A stretch of 62,776 nucleotides of DNA from Bacteroidota bacterium (GTDB lineage: Bacteria; Bacteroidota; Bacteroidia; AKYH767-A; OLB10). Every line of letters starts with the position of its first letter. Position 1 is the first letter of the stretch. The position numbers were made by a program, and so were the translations under genes. The stretch spans positions 1 through 62,776 of the forward strand of contig JAHEYP010000022.1 in NCBI GenBank assembly GCA_023251535.1. Reading direction: 5' to 3'. Of this stretch, positions 17,394 through 25,300 are shown one piece after another. Under the pieces are notes generated by a model. It did no database searches and was not told the origin of the DNA. It saw nothing but the letters and a program-made list of their open reading frames with translations.

Positions 17394-18509
17394 ATGATGC
17401 AGTATGTCCGCCTTTCTGTTTTGTCTTTTGTTTTTGCTGTGGCATTGCTGTTTGTTTCGGCAGGTGCTTCGGGACAAAATACGTTTAACGATCGTCCACT
17501 GGATGTTGTGTTTTGCCTCGATTTAAGTGGAAGCACTAACGGATTGCTTACTGATGTTCGCGATAATTTATGGCTCATTTCGAACGAACTCGATCAGTTA
17601 TCCCCGCGACCTGCATTGCGTATTGGTATTGTCGGATTTTCTCGCCCAAGCTTTGGTAAGAATAATGCTTACGTGAAAGTACTTAGCGATCTCACAAACG
17701 ATTTAGATCATGTTGCCGCCGAACTTTACAGATTGAAACCTTCTATCGAGAAAGGAGATCAAATAGTGAGCGCTGCGCTTAACGCTGCAATCAATGATTT
17801 GTCGTGGTCGAAAGATGAGCAAGCAACTAAAATAATTTTTATCGTTGGCAACGGAATGGTAACGGCTAACGGTTACGAATATGTGAAAAGTTGTGAGTCG
17901 GCAGTGGCGAAAAATATTATTATCAATTCGGTGTATGTAATGAAATCGAATTGGTTTAAGGAGATAACAGGGTGGAGGAGGATAGCAACCATTTCAGGTG
18001 GTATGCAGATGGAAGTGACTATCAATAAAACAGAACCTATTGCTATTTGGAAGAGTGACTGGAAGGCTTTGTCGAAAGTGAATACGCAGTTGAATAATTC
18101 TTTTATGTGGACAGGCAGCGATAGTTCTTTCTGCAGAAAAGAAATGGCTACGTCTGATTCCGGTGCTTTCTATGCAGGATTAGAAACTTTTTCTCATCGC
18201 TTGTTTTATAAATCATCCGATCGTTTTTTACTAGCCATACGACACTGTGATTTATATTATAGTGATTCAAATAGTAATTTATCAGAGAGTTCTGCCGAGC
18301 AAGACTTGAATCGCGAAAAATCAGCATTCGATCAACGCGTAGAAGAGTTAAGTCATATTCGCAAAGAAAAGTTTAAGCAAGTCCGCGAACTCCTCGGCGA
18401 CCAACCTCCCAAGGATCTTTATACCCAATATGCCTCTAACGCATTATCCGACGAAGGTATTTTTCATCGTATTATCTTAAAGGTTATTCTGAAACAGTGG
18501 AAACCGTAA
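17394..18509 (+). CDS. exported von Willebrand factor A-domain protein
   Basis: A 371-residue exported protein. A signal peptide spans about residues 1-28 (hydrophobic LSFVFAVALLFVSAG). The vWA domain follows at about 35-230, with the MIDAS motif D43-L-S45-G-S47 (FCLDLSGST) for divalent cation and ligand binding. The remaining part (about 240-371) is charged and helical near its end, with no recognised domain. Nothing nearby suggests a partner. Two ATGs (17394, 17397) are possible starts. The final codons and the TAA stop lie inside a 34-nt hairpin repeat, so the natural C terminus may have been altered by that repeat. Confidence 0.82.
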   Translation: MMQYVRLSVLSFVFAVALLFVSAGASGQNTFNDRPLDVVFCLDLSGSTNGLLTDVRDNLWLISNELDQLSPRPALRIGIVGFSRPSFGKNNAYVKVLSDLTNDLDHVAAELYRLKPSIEKGDQIVSAALNAAINDLSWSKDEQATKIIFIVGNGMVTANGYEYVKSCESAVAKNIIINSVYVMKSNWFKEITGWRRIATISGGMQMEVTINKTEPIAIWKSDWKALSKVNTQLNNSFMWTGSDSSFCRKEMATSDSGAFYAGLETFSHRLFYKSSDRFLLAIRHCDLYYSDSNSNLSESSAEQDLNREKSAFDQRVEELSHIRKEKFKQVRELLGDQPPKDLYTQYASNALSDEGIFHRIILKVILKQWKP

Positions 18510-18537
18510 AGTAGTGCAGAAATAGCACACTTTACGG
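18504..18537. repeat. 34-nt hairpin module, copy 1 of tandem array
   Basis: Perfect 9-bp stem CCGTAAAGT / ACTTTACGG around the core AGTGCAGAAATAGCAC. The left arm contains the TAA stop codon of the vWA gene. Confidence 0.85.
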
Positions 18538-18541
18538 CAGG

Positions 18542-18591
18542 CCGTGAAGTAGAGCAGAAATAGCACACTTTCCTGACGATAAATGTCAGGA
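18542..18591. repeat. hairpin module copy 2 joined to a TCCTGAC inverted repeat
   Basis: Left arm CCGTGAAGT and core AGAGCAGAAATAGCAC are present, but the right arm runs into a separate inverted repeat, TCCTGAC-GATAAAT-GTCAGGA (18571-18591). The same joint appears inverted at 6112-6160. Confidence 0.75.
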
Positions 18592-18602
18592 CAAGCCTCG
18601 AA

Positions 18603-18636
18603 CCATACAGTAGAGCTGAAATAGCACACTGTATGG
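18603..18636. repeat. 34-nt hairpin module, copy 3
   Basis: Perfect 9-bp stem CCATACAGT / ACTGTATGG around the core AGAGCTGAAATAGCAC; followed by the linker CAAGCCTCGAA. Confidence 0.85.
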
Positions 18637-18647
18637 CAAGCCTCGAA

Positions 18648-18681
18648 CCATGCAGTAGAGCTGAAATAGCACACTTCATGG
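18648..18681. repeat. 34-nt hairpin module, copy 4
   Basis: Stem CCATGCAGT / ACTTCATGG (8 of 9 pairs) around the core AGAGCTGAAATAGCAC. It begins exactly 45 nt after copy 3, so the unit is a 34-nt hairpin plus an 11-nt linker. Confidence 0.85.
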
Positions 18682-18709
18682 CAGGCCTCGAACCACATCG
18701 GCTTCGCCG

Positions 18710-18777
18710 AACTAAGAACTAAGAACTAAGAACTAAGAACTAAGAACTAAGAACTAAGAACTAAGAACTAAGAACTA
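18710..18777. repeat. heptanucleotide tandem repeat (AACTAAG)n
   Basis: About nine uninterrupted copies of AACTAAG directly after the hairpin array and GGCTTCGCCG. It ends at the stop codon of the minus-strand SDR gene. The inverted counterpart occurs at about 61617-61650. Confidence 0.95.
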
Positions 18778-19533
18778 TAAATTAATCCCTCCCGAAACTT
18801 CAATCCTCTGCCCATTAATCCACTTTGCTTCTTCTGAACATATAAATGCTACAACACTTCCGATATCGTCTGCAGCACCTACGCGTCCTAATGGCGACAT
18901 AGATGATAAGAATGTTTTTGCTTGAGGGTTATTTCTAATCATTGCATTGTTGAAGTCGGTTTCTACTGGTCCTGGCGCAACTACATTTGATCTGATGCCT
19001 CTCGATCCGTATTCTTTTGCAACAAACTTGGTGAAGTTTTCTATTGCTGCTTTCATGCTAGAGTATACCGAATATCCAGGGACACTAAAGCGTACCGATC
19101 CTGATGAAATAAAAATAACACTTCCGTTGTCGTTGATCATTGGTAAACATTTCTGCGTTAAGAAATAAACGCCTTTGAAATGAATGTTTAAGAATTTATC
19201 AAAGATTTCTTCTGTAACGTCAGCAATAGGAATCGTTGCTCCGATGCCAGCATTGTTGATGAGATAGTCGAATTTCGCTTGTCCCGACATTTCGGTTAGG
19301 CATGCCGTTAGAGCTGCAATAAATGGATCAATTGCATTCATCTTCGACATATCAAGTTGTAATACTGCCGCCTTTCTTCCCATTGCTTTTATCTCTGCGG
19401 CAACTGCCATCGCTTCAGTTTCACTTGTGCTATACGTAAGTACAATATCACTTCCTTTCGATGCTAATGATAATGCCATATCGCGACCTAATCCGCGGCT
19501 TGCTCCTGTTACTAATGCTATTTTGTTCGACAT
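18775..19533 (-). CDS. SDR-family oxidoreductase
   Basis: A 252-residue classical short-chain dehydrogenase/reductase. The NAD(P)-binding motif is TGASRGLG (residues 9-16), followed by DYLINNAGIG, the catalytic Ser in FISSGSVRF, and YxxxK as YSSMK. The C-terminal PLGRVGAADDIGSVVAFICSEEAKWINGQ is typical. The Arg in SRGLG suggests NADP preference. Substrate unknown; similar sequences are annotated as 3-oxoacyl-ACP reductase-like or glucose-dehydrogenase-like. Transcribed alone between a terminator and the heptamer repeat. Confidence 0.92.
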   Translation of the reverse strand: MSNKIALVTGASRGLGRDMALSLASKGSDIVLTYSTSETEAMAVAAEIKAMGRKAAVLQLDMSKMNAIDPFIAALTACLTEMSGQAKFDYLINNAGIGATIPIADVTEEIFDKFLNIHFKGVYFLTQKCLPMINDNGSVIFISSGSVRFSVPGYSVYSSMKAAIENFTKFVAKEYGSRGIRSNVVAPGPVETDFNNAMIRNNPQAKTFLSSMSPLGRVGAADDIGSVVAFICSEEAKWINGQRIEVSGGINL

Positions 19534-19602
19534 TTCTTATGTTGTTGATGTATAGAGGTCGTTTCAAGTGACCTGATATTTTTTACTATTTAAATTTTTT
19601 AG

Positions 19603-19634
19603 AAAAAAAAAGCGACAAGATGATTGTCGCTTTT
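19603..19634 (-). terminator. terminator after psd
   Basis: On the minus strand a stem AAAAGCGACAA / TTGTCGCTTTT with short loop is followed by a run of T residues, 18 nt after the psd stop codon. Confidence 0.85.
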
Positions 19635-19651
19635 GAGTGATTTTGTTTTTC

Positions 19652-20308
19652 TTAGAAGTCGGCAATAACTGTTACGCCGCCTACTGTCTTTTGTCCGAGT
19701 TTCGCATGCACTTTCGTTCCTAATGGAAGATAAATATCAACGCGTGAACCGAATTTTATAAAGCCCATTTCTGCTCCTTGACGTACTTTGTCGTTTTCGT
19801 GAGGATAGTAAACAATACGTTTTGCTAATGCTCCTGCTACTTGACGAAGTAATACCGAAGTCTTATTGTCTTTTTCAATTACTATTGTAGATCTTTCATT
19901 TTCGGTACTTGCTTTCGGATGCCATGCCACCAAATATTTCCCTTTGTGATATCTCACATAGCTTACACGTCCCGATGCAGGATACCAATTGGCATGTACG
20001 TTAATCGGCGACATAAAAATCGAAATTTGAAGACGCTTTTCTTTGTAATATTCTGGCTCATATACTTCTTCAATCACAACTAGTTTTCCGTCGCAAGGAG
20101 CGATCAAATGCTTGTCACTTAAGGTTTGATCTCTCGAAGGATAACGGAAGAATTGAAGAAACAAGATGTATAATATAATACATAAAGTCAATATGGTCAT
20201 GAAGATCCATGAATTCGGACCCAACCAATAGTACGTAGCACCATTAATAATTAACATCATTATTGCTGATGAAATTAAAATTGTATGCCCTTCGCGGTGT
20301 AGTGTCAT
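19652..20308 (-). CDS. psd: phosphatidylserine decarboxylase (short type)
   Basis: Decarboxylates phosphatidylserine to phosphatidylethanolamine at the inner membrane. The 218-residue proenzyme has two hydrophobic segments near the N terminus (about 10-50), then LIAPCDGKLVVIEEVYEPEYY, ISIFMSPINVHANWYP, and the self-cleavage site FGSRVDIYLP near residue 187, where the Ser becomes the pyruvoyl group. The short length without the long N-terminal extension marks the archaeal/Bacteroidota type. It follows the gdh terminator, so it probably has its own promoter; no good element was seen. Confidence 0.94.
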   Translation of the reverse strand: MTLHREGHTILISSAIMMLIINGATYYWLGPNSWIFMTILTLCIILYILFLQFFRYPSRDQTLSDKHLIAPCDGKLVVIEEVYEPEYYKEKRLQISIFMSPINVHANWYPASGRVSYVRYHKGKYLVAWHPKASTENERSTIVIEKDNKTSVLLRQVAGALAKRIVYYPHENDKVRQGAEMGFIKFGSRVDIYLPLGTKVHAKLGQKTVGGVTVIADF

Positions 20309-20322
20309 GTTTTTTTAAATAT

Positions 20323-20356
20323 AAAACGCAGGGTCATTACAGGCCCTGCGTTTTTT
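20323..20356 (-). terminator. terminator after the receiver-GDH gene
   Basis: Stem AACGCAGGG / CCCTGCGTT with a 10-nt loop. On the minus strand it is followed by TTTTATATTT. Confidence 0.8.
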
Positions 20357-20368
20357 GTTTGGATAATC

Positions 20369-22036
20369 TTAATAACTTCCTCTTGCACGAGTTGCTTTGG
20401 CTACTTTTTCTAGAGCGAAAACGTAAGCTGCAATACGCATCGGAACTTTATGCTTTGTTGATACTCCCCAAACATTGTGGAATGCTTGTTTCATCCAACG
20501 GTCAGCACGTTTGTTGATTTCATCTTCGCTGTAGTAGTATCCTGTACGGTTTTGTACCCACTCGAAGTAAGATACTGTTACACCACCACCATTTGCTAAG
20601 ATATCAGGGATAACGATAATTCCTTTTTTGTTAAGGATGTCATCAGCTCCTGCTGTTGTTGGTCCGTTAGCACCTTCAACTATTAATTTCGCTTTAATGC
20701 GACTTGCATTCTGTGCAGTGATTTGGTTTTCCATAGCACATGGAGCAAGAATTTCAACATTCAATTCGAGTAATTCTTCATTCGTGATTAACTCTCCACC
20801 TTTGAAGCCTTTTAATACTCCTTTGTTTGCATCACGGAAAGCGATCGCTTTGGCAATGTCAATTCCTTTCGGATTGAAGAATGCTCCTGTATGGTCACTG
20901 ATAGCTACTACTTTAATTTTATTTGTATCGAAATGTTTCGCTGTGATAGATCCTACGTTTCCGAATCCTTGTACCGCAGCTCTGCATTTTTCTGGTTTCA
21001 TTTTTAATAAACGAAGTGCTTCTAATGCAGAAGTACAAACTCCGCGTCCTGTTGCTTCAACACGTCCTAATGATCCGCCTAGGAATAATGGTTTCCCTGT
21101 TACGATTCCTGGTGTGAAGCTTCCTTTTACTTTGCTGAATTCGTCAACAATCCAAGCCATTTCACGTGGACCTGTATTCATGTCAGGTGCAGGGATGTCT
21201 TTGTCAACACCAAAAATATCCGACATTGCCACTGTGTATGCACGAGTAAGTCTTTCTAATTCACCTACCGACATTTTTGAAGGCTCACAGTTGATTCCGC
21301 CTTTCGCTCCGCCGTAAGGGATATCGGCGATAGCACATTTCCATGTCATCCATGCTGCTAATGCTTTAACTTCATCAGCTTCTACTTGCATTGAATAACG
21401 AATTCCTCCTTTAGAGGGTCCTAAAGCTGTAGAGTGAATTACACGGTATCCGTCAAATACTTTGATAGATCCGTCATCCATCTTAATAGGTAGATTTACT
21501 TCAATTAGTTTAGAAGGGTTTTTTAATACTTCGTAAACATCTTGCTCTAATCCTATGATTTTTGCTGCAATATCAAAACGTTGAATCATTGCTTGGAAAG
21601 GATTTGTAGTATCCTGTACCGCTGCAGTAGCAAGTTTTAATGTGCTTTCGTCTTTCTTAATGAATTTCAAAGTGCTTTTGCTTAGCGCTTTGTTGATTTG
21701 ATCTTCATGGTTTTTGTCTGATACCATGATGATGTCGCATTTTGGTGCAAGTGTTTTTAGTTTCTTTGAGAATTTCACTCCGTCCATCGCTTTTTTATCT
21801 TTCGAGTTCAGGTTGAAATCAACAAATGCTAATACCGGCTTTTGAGTGCCGATTTTCTTCAGACATTCTTCGCCTGTAGCAAATGAAACAATTTCACAAT
21901 CAATTGTTGTGCTCACTAAGTGGTCCTTCAATATCTCACGTTGAAAATTGTCATCTTCAATAATTAAGATAAGTGGCTTCGTTTGAGCTGCTTGTTTTGC
22001 GGCCTTCGACTTTTTAGAAATAGTTGTAATCGCCAT
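20369..22036 (-). CDS. gdhA: receiver (REC) domain fused to glutamate dehydrogenase
   Basis: A single 555-residue frame. Residues about 145-555 are a full Glu/Leu/Phe/Val dehydrogenase: HSTALGPSKGGIRYS, MTWKCAIADIPYGGAKGGI with catalytic Lys245, PAPDMNTGPREMAW, and an NAD(P) site VQGFGNVGS near 355. This matches the whole length of normal enzymes (about 410-425). The extra residues about 20-142 form a CheY-like receiver: acidic pocket E27-D28-D29 in LIIEDDNF, phospho-acceptor D73 in FVDFNL, switch Ser106 in IIMVSDKN, and Lys127 in FIKKDES. All key residues are kept, so it looks able to be phosphorylated. The first 19 residues are Lys/Ala-rich. The start is supported by a TAATTTCG element 29 nt upstream. 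I know of no characterised enzyme with this architecture. Confidence 0.93.
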   Translation of the reverse strand: MAITTISKKSKAAKQAAQTKPLILIIEDDNFQREILKDHLVSTTIDCEIVSFATGEECLKKIGTQKPVLAFVDFNLNSKDKKAMDGVKFSKKLKTLAPKCDIIMVSDKNHEDQINKALSKSTLKFIKKDESTLKLATAAVQDTTNPFQAMIQRFDIAAKIIGLEQDVYEVLKNPSKLIEVNLPIKMDDGSIKVFDGYRVIHSTALGPSKGGIRYSMQVEADEVKALAAWMTWKCAIADIPYGGAKGGINCEPSKMSVGELERLTRAYTVAMSDIFGVDKDIPAPDMNTGPREMAWIVDEFSKVKGSFTPGIVTGKPLFLGGSLGRVEATGRGVCTSALEALRLLKMKPEKCRAAVQGFGNVGSITAKHFDTNKIKVVAISDHTGAFFNPKGIDIAKAIAFRDANKGVLKGFKGGELITNEELLELNVEILAPCAMENQITAQNASRIKAKLIVEGANGPTTAGADDILNKKGIIVIPDILANGGGVTVSYFEWVQNRTGYYYSEDEINKRADRWMKQAFHNVWGVSTKHKVPMRIAAYVFALEKVAKATRARGSY

Positions 22037-22064
22037 GCTGATTATTTCAGTAGTTTTAGGAGGG

Positions 22065-22072
22065 CGAAATTA
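22065..22072 (-). promoter_or_regulatory. near-match -7 promoter element for receiver-GDH gene
   Basis: Minus-strand TAATTTCG (one change from TAnnTTTG), about 29 nt upstream of the ATG at 22036. Confidence 0.45.
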
Positions 22073-22130
22073 GAGAAAATAAGTACCTGATGATAGTTTT
22101 TTCTCCCTAAAATGCGTCTTCCGAATTGTT

Positions 22131-23156
22131 TTAGTTGTTTTCAGACCGCAAATGTAAGAGCCATTGCTTTATGTTGCCTCCATTTTTCGACAATTCCTGC
22201 CGAAAATCAGTCTGTTTTTTACGATATCGTTGAAATGACATGAAAAAACTGTTGTTGGGAAGATGGTCGCCAGGGAACTTAAAACGGTATCTTTCAGGAT
22301 TGTTAAGGGGTAGTTTGTTGATATTCAGTATTATATCCTTAATTAAGAAGTATTTATTCCGATAATTCACGGCCGGCGTCTCTTTTAGGTTCAAATGATT
22401 ATATAGGCTGTCGAGACGTAAACAGCTGGTAATCATGTAATCACCAAATATTTCTTCGTCTTCTTGAAAGTCTAAATATTCTTTCATTTGTGGCGATTCT
22501 TTTCCAAACTTATTGGTTATAAACTGTTTAGCTCCTTCTTCGCCGATAAATGTGGCTAAATTCTCGTTGTATTCAACATTGTTGGATATGTAAATAGTTC
22601 CATGAGTGAGCTCGTGAATGATGAGTTCGGCTAACCTTCCTTCTTTTTTGCGCAACATCCCCGATAATACCGGGTCTTTAAACCATCCTAATGTCGACCA
22701 GCCACCCGCAGTGCCATAGTCAACGTCATATCCTTTTTTTTTCAGTTCTTCTAATTCTGGCAGCCCTTTTTCTTTTTCGAAAAAGCCTTTATAACTAACC
22801 GATCCTAAAAACGGAAACTTCCATTCAAAAGGCCGCATCGCAAAGGGTTCACTTGCCGTTATTACCCATATCGATGGCTTGCCTTGCTGATCGTAATAGG
22901 TACTGTAGTTTTTGCTTGCTTTAATTCCTAAACTGTCAACCGCAAACTTCTTGATTTCTTGAATGAGCGCTAGTTTGTATTTGATGCTGTCGGGTACCGA
23001 TTTGTCTCTTATTACTTCTTCAATCTCGCGTGCATTTATTACAATCGATAGTTGTCCACGTAATTGATTAATACCATACCCAATTAACTCACGGTAACGT
23101 ATAGCCGAAAATAAAAGGATTGTTGAAATGATGAAGATAATATTGCGTTTGTTCAT
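22131..23156 (-). CDS. putative membrane-anchored aminopeptidase (PF10023-like)
   Basis: A 341-residue protein with an uncleaved N-terminal hydrophobic segment (about 5-18), so probably anchored with its body in the periplasm. The zinc motif HELTH lies at 181-185 (ELIIHELTHGTIYI), followed by ENLATFIGEEGA, which supplies the third ligand Glu. FLGSVSYKGFFEKEKG and TAGGWSTLGWFKDP precede it. This arrangement fits the putative aminopeptidase family, whose substrates are not known. Own promoter at 23173-23180 and no operon partner. Confidence 0.85.
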   Translation of the reverse strand: MNKRNIIFIISTILLFSAIRYRELIGYGINQLRGQLSIVINAREIEEVIRDKSVPDSIKYKLALIQEIKKFAVDSLGIKASKNYSTYYDQQGKPSIWVITASEPFAMRPFEWKFPFLGSVSYKGFFEKEKGLPELEELKKKGYDVDYGTAGGWSTLGWFKDPVLSGMLRKKEGRLAELIIHELTHGTIYISNNVEYNENLATFIGEEGAKQFITNKFGKESPQMKEYLDFQEDEEIFGDYMITSCLRLDSLYNHLNLKETPAVNYRNKYFLIKDIILNINKLPLNNPERYRFKFPGDHLPNNSFFMSFQRYRKKQTDFRQELSKNGGNIKQWLLHLRSENN

Positions 23157-23172
23157 CTGTATGGCTATAGTG

Positions 23173-23180
23173 CAAATATA
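23173..23180 (-). promoter_or_regulatory. -7 promoter element for the aminopeptidase gene
   Basis: Minus-strand TATATTTG, an exact TAnnTTTG match, 16 nt before the start codon. Confidence 0.65.
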
Positions 23181-23202
23181 GTTTTTATTCTACTTAACGG
23201 AA

Positions 23203-23238
23203 TAAAAAAAACAGCCACCGATTTTTACGATGACTGTT
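23203..23238 (-). terminator. terminator after acyl-CoA dehydrogenase
   Basis: Minus-strand stem ACAGTCATCG / CGGTGGCTGT with GU pairs, followed by a run of eight T residues. Confidence 0.75.
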
Positions 23239-23316
23239 ATGTATTAATATTGTAATGTAGAGGTGTGAATTACGCAAATTTCTCATTCATCTTGAATTCT
23301 TCACCTTGAATCTTTA

Positions 23317-25104
23317 TTAATAGCAGTATTTCCCTGCGTCGCATAATGTTTTCGCGATTCGACGACGTGCTTCTTTCGTGTTAGTCAATGGTGCTTTTGT
23401 GAAGCGTTTAATGCCTAATAAAAGTAGTCGTTGTTCGTCGCCTTCTAACATATTGTTAACTGCTGTTCTTCCGTTTACGTTTACTCTGTCGACTGCATTC
23501 GTAAGGTAAACTCTAAGCATATCGATTTGGTCTGCGCAAGCTTCTTCTCCTTTCATCGCTACCAGCTTTTGCACTCTCAATAGTGTTGATTCTGCAATAT
23601 AGGTGTCGATGGCCATGTCAGCAATATTCATAATGATTTCTTGTTCTTTCGAAAGTGTCATCATGAATTTTTGTACTGCCGTTCCTGCTACCATCAAAAT
23701 CGCTTTCTTCAAGTTTTCGATGGCTTTAATTTCTTCGCTGAATAACTTGGTTTCTCCGCTGCCGAAATCAGGAATCGCCATTAATTCTTTTTGTACTGCC
23801 ATTGCAGGGCCCATCAAATCAAGTTCTCCTTTCATGGCACGTTTTAAAATCATATCAACTGTTAAAAGTCGGTTGATTTCATTCGTTCCTTCAAAGATTC
23901 TGTTGATACGTGAATCTCTATACGATCTGTCCATTGGGAAGTCGGCCGAGTATCCATAGCCACCAAAAATCTGTACTCCTTCGTCAACAACAAAGTCGAG
24001 TAGTTCTGATCCGGCAACTTTTAAGATTGCACATTCTACTGCATATTCTTCTGCCGCTCCTAACAAGGCTTTTGCTGTCGATTGTCCAGATGCAATGATT
24101 TCTTGTTCTTTGGCTTCAATTAAATCGCTTACTCTGTAAATGGCAGATTCTACCGCAAATGTGCGAATAGCTTGCTCTGCTAATTTATGTTTAATTGCTC
24201 CGAATTTTGCAATCGGTAATTTGAATTGAATGCGTGTATTGGCGTAGTCGATCGATTGTGTTACTACTTGCTTACCTCCTCCGAGTGCAGCAGCAGCTAA
24301 TTTCGCGCGACCAATATTTAAAATGTTAAAGGCAATTAAATGTCCTTTGCCAATTTCTCCTAATACGTTTTCTACGGGTACTTTGCAGTCGCTAAGGAAT
24401 ACTTGACGTGTTGATGAACCTTTGATTCCCATCTTGTGTTCTTCTTCGCCTAAACTTAGTCCTTCGTATCCTTTTTCAACTATAAAGCCCGTGAATTTAT
24501 CTCCATCAACTTGTGCAAATACGGTGAATACGTCTGCAAATCCTGCGTTGGTAATCCACATTTTTTGTCCGTTGAGGATATAATGTTTACCATCTTCCGA
24601 CAGCACTGCTTTTGTTTTTGCCGCTAACGCATCTGATCCTGATCCTGGTTCTGTTAAGCAATAGCTGCCTTTCCATTCTCCTGTTGCCAGTTTTGGCAGG
24701 TATTTTTGTTTTTGTGCGTCGTTGCCGAAGTATAAAATGGGTAATGTTCCAATTCCTGTATGTGCTGCCATCGCTACAGAAAAGGAATGTCCCGCGCCCA
24801 GTACTTCCGTCATGAGCATCGAGGTAATGAAGTCTTTTCCAAATCCACCGTATTCTTCAGGAATGGCAACGCCTAAGAGTCCAAGTTCTCCGGCTTTGTC
24901 CATTATCGATGGCATTAAACCCGGTTCCATCGCGTCGATTCGATCGAGGTTAGGATTAACATTTTGCTTTAAAAAGTCGCCGGCCATATCAGCCATCATG
25001 CGATGCTCTTCGTTGAATTCTTCAGGGATAAATACCGATTGCGGATCAGTTGCTTTAATGATAAATTCTCCGCCTTTTAGGTGTTGTTGTGTGCTCGTTT
25101 CCAT
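23317..25104 (-). CDS. acyl-CoA dehydrogenase (long form)
   Basis: FAD-dependent first step of fatty-acid beta-oxidation. The 595-residue product has the usual acyl-CoA dehydrogenase core (about 30-420): LGLLGVAIPEEYGGFG, YCLTEPGSGSDALA, WITNAGFADVFTVFA, and the catalytic-Glu segment RIFEGTNEINRLL. About 170 further residues form a C-terminal helical extension (WD-independent, starting MKGELDLMG) as found in long Bacteroidota and very-long-chain types. It is separated from thiolase (29897) and FadB-like (32533) genes by unrelated genes, although these three often form one operon in the phylum. Terminator follows. Confidence 0.95.
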   Translation of the reverse strand: METSTQQHLKGGEFIIKATDPQSVFIPEEFNEEHRMMADMAGDFLKQNVNPNLDRIDAMEPGLMPSIMDKAGELGLLGVAIPEEYGGFGKDFITSMLMTEVLGAGHSFSVAMAAHTGIGTLPILYFGNDAQKQKYLPKLATGEWKGSYCLTEPGSGSDALAAKTKAVLSEDGKHYILNGQKMWITNAGFADVFTVFAQVDGDKFTGFIVEKGYEGLSLGEEEHKMGIKGSSTRQVFLSDCKVPVENVLGEIGKGHLIAFNILNIGRAKLAAAALGGGKQVVTQSIDYANTRIQFKLPIAKFGAIKHKLAEQAIRTFAVESAIYRVSDLIEAKEQEIIASGQSTAKALLGAAEEYAVECAILKVAGSELLDFVVDEGVQIFGGYGYSADFPMDRSYRDSRINRIFEGTNEINRLLTVDMILKRAMKGELDLMGPAMAVQKELMAIPDFGSGETKLFSEEIKAIENLKKAILMVAGTAVQKFMMTLSKEQEIIMNIADMAIDTYIAESTLLRVQKLVAMKGEEACADQIDMLRVYLTNAVDRVNVNGRTAVNNMLEGDEQRLLLLGIKRFTKAPLTNTKEARRRIAKTLCDAGKYCY

Positions 25105-25285
25105 GAGGGTTGTATTTGATTGGGTATACGGTAAAACCGGAATTTAGATACACTTATAACGCAAATCTGATGATAACATTTTGTTTTACCAAGCTTCAAA
25201 CCTATTTATTTTCAAATACTTGTCTGTTCTCAAACGGGTGGTACAAAATTTGATTTTGATTACCTTTCGGCCTGTTTTCTTTGCG

Positions 25286-25293
25286 TATTTTTG
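25286..25293 (+). promoter_or_regulatory. -7 promoter element abutting tsaC start
   Basis: TATTTTTG matches TAnnTTTG exactly and ends 7 nt before ATG 25301, predicting a transcript with almost no leader. Confidence 0.6.
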
Positions 25294-25300
25294 CCGAACA

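Noticed and set aside
18504..18681. CRISPR array
   Set aside because: The units differ in the stems and share linkers; there are no variable spacers of constant length between identical repeats, and no cas genes.
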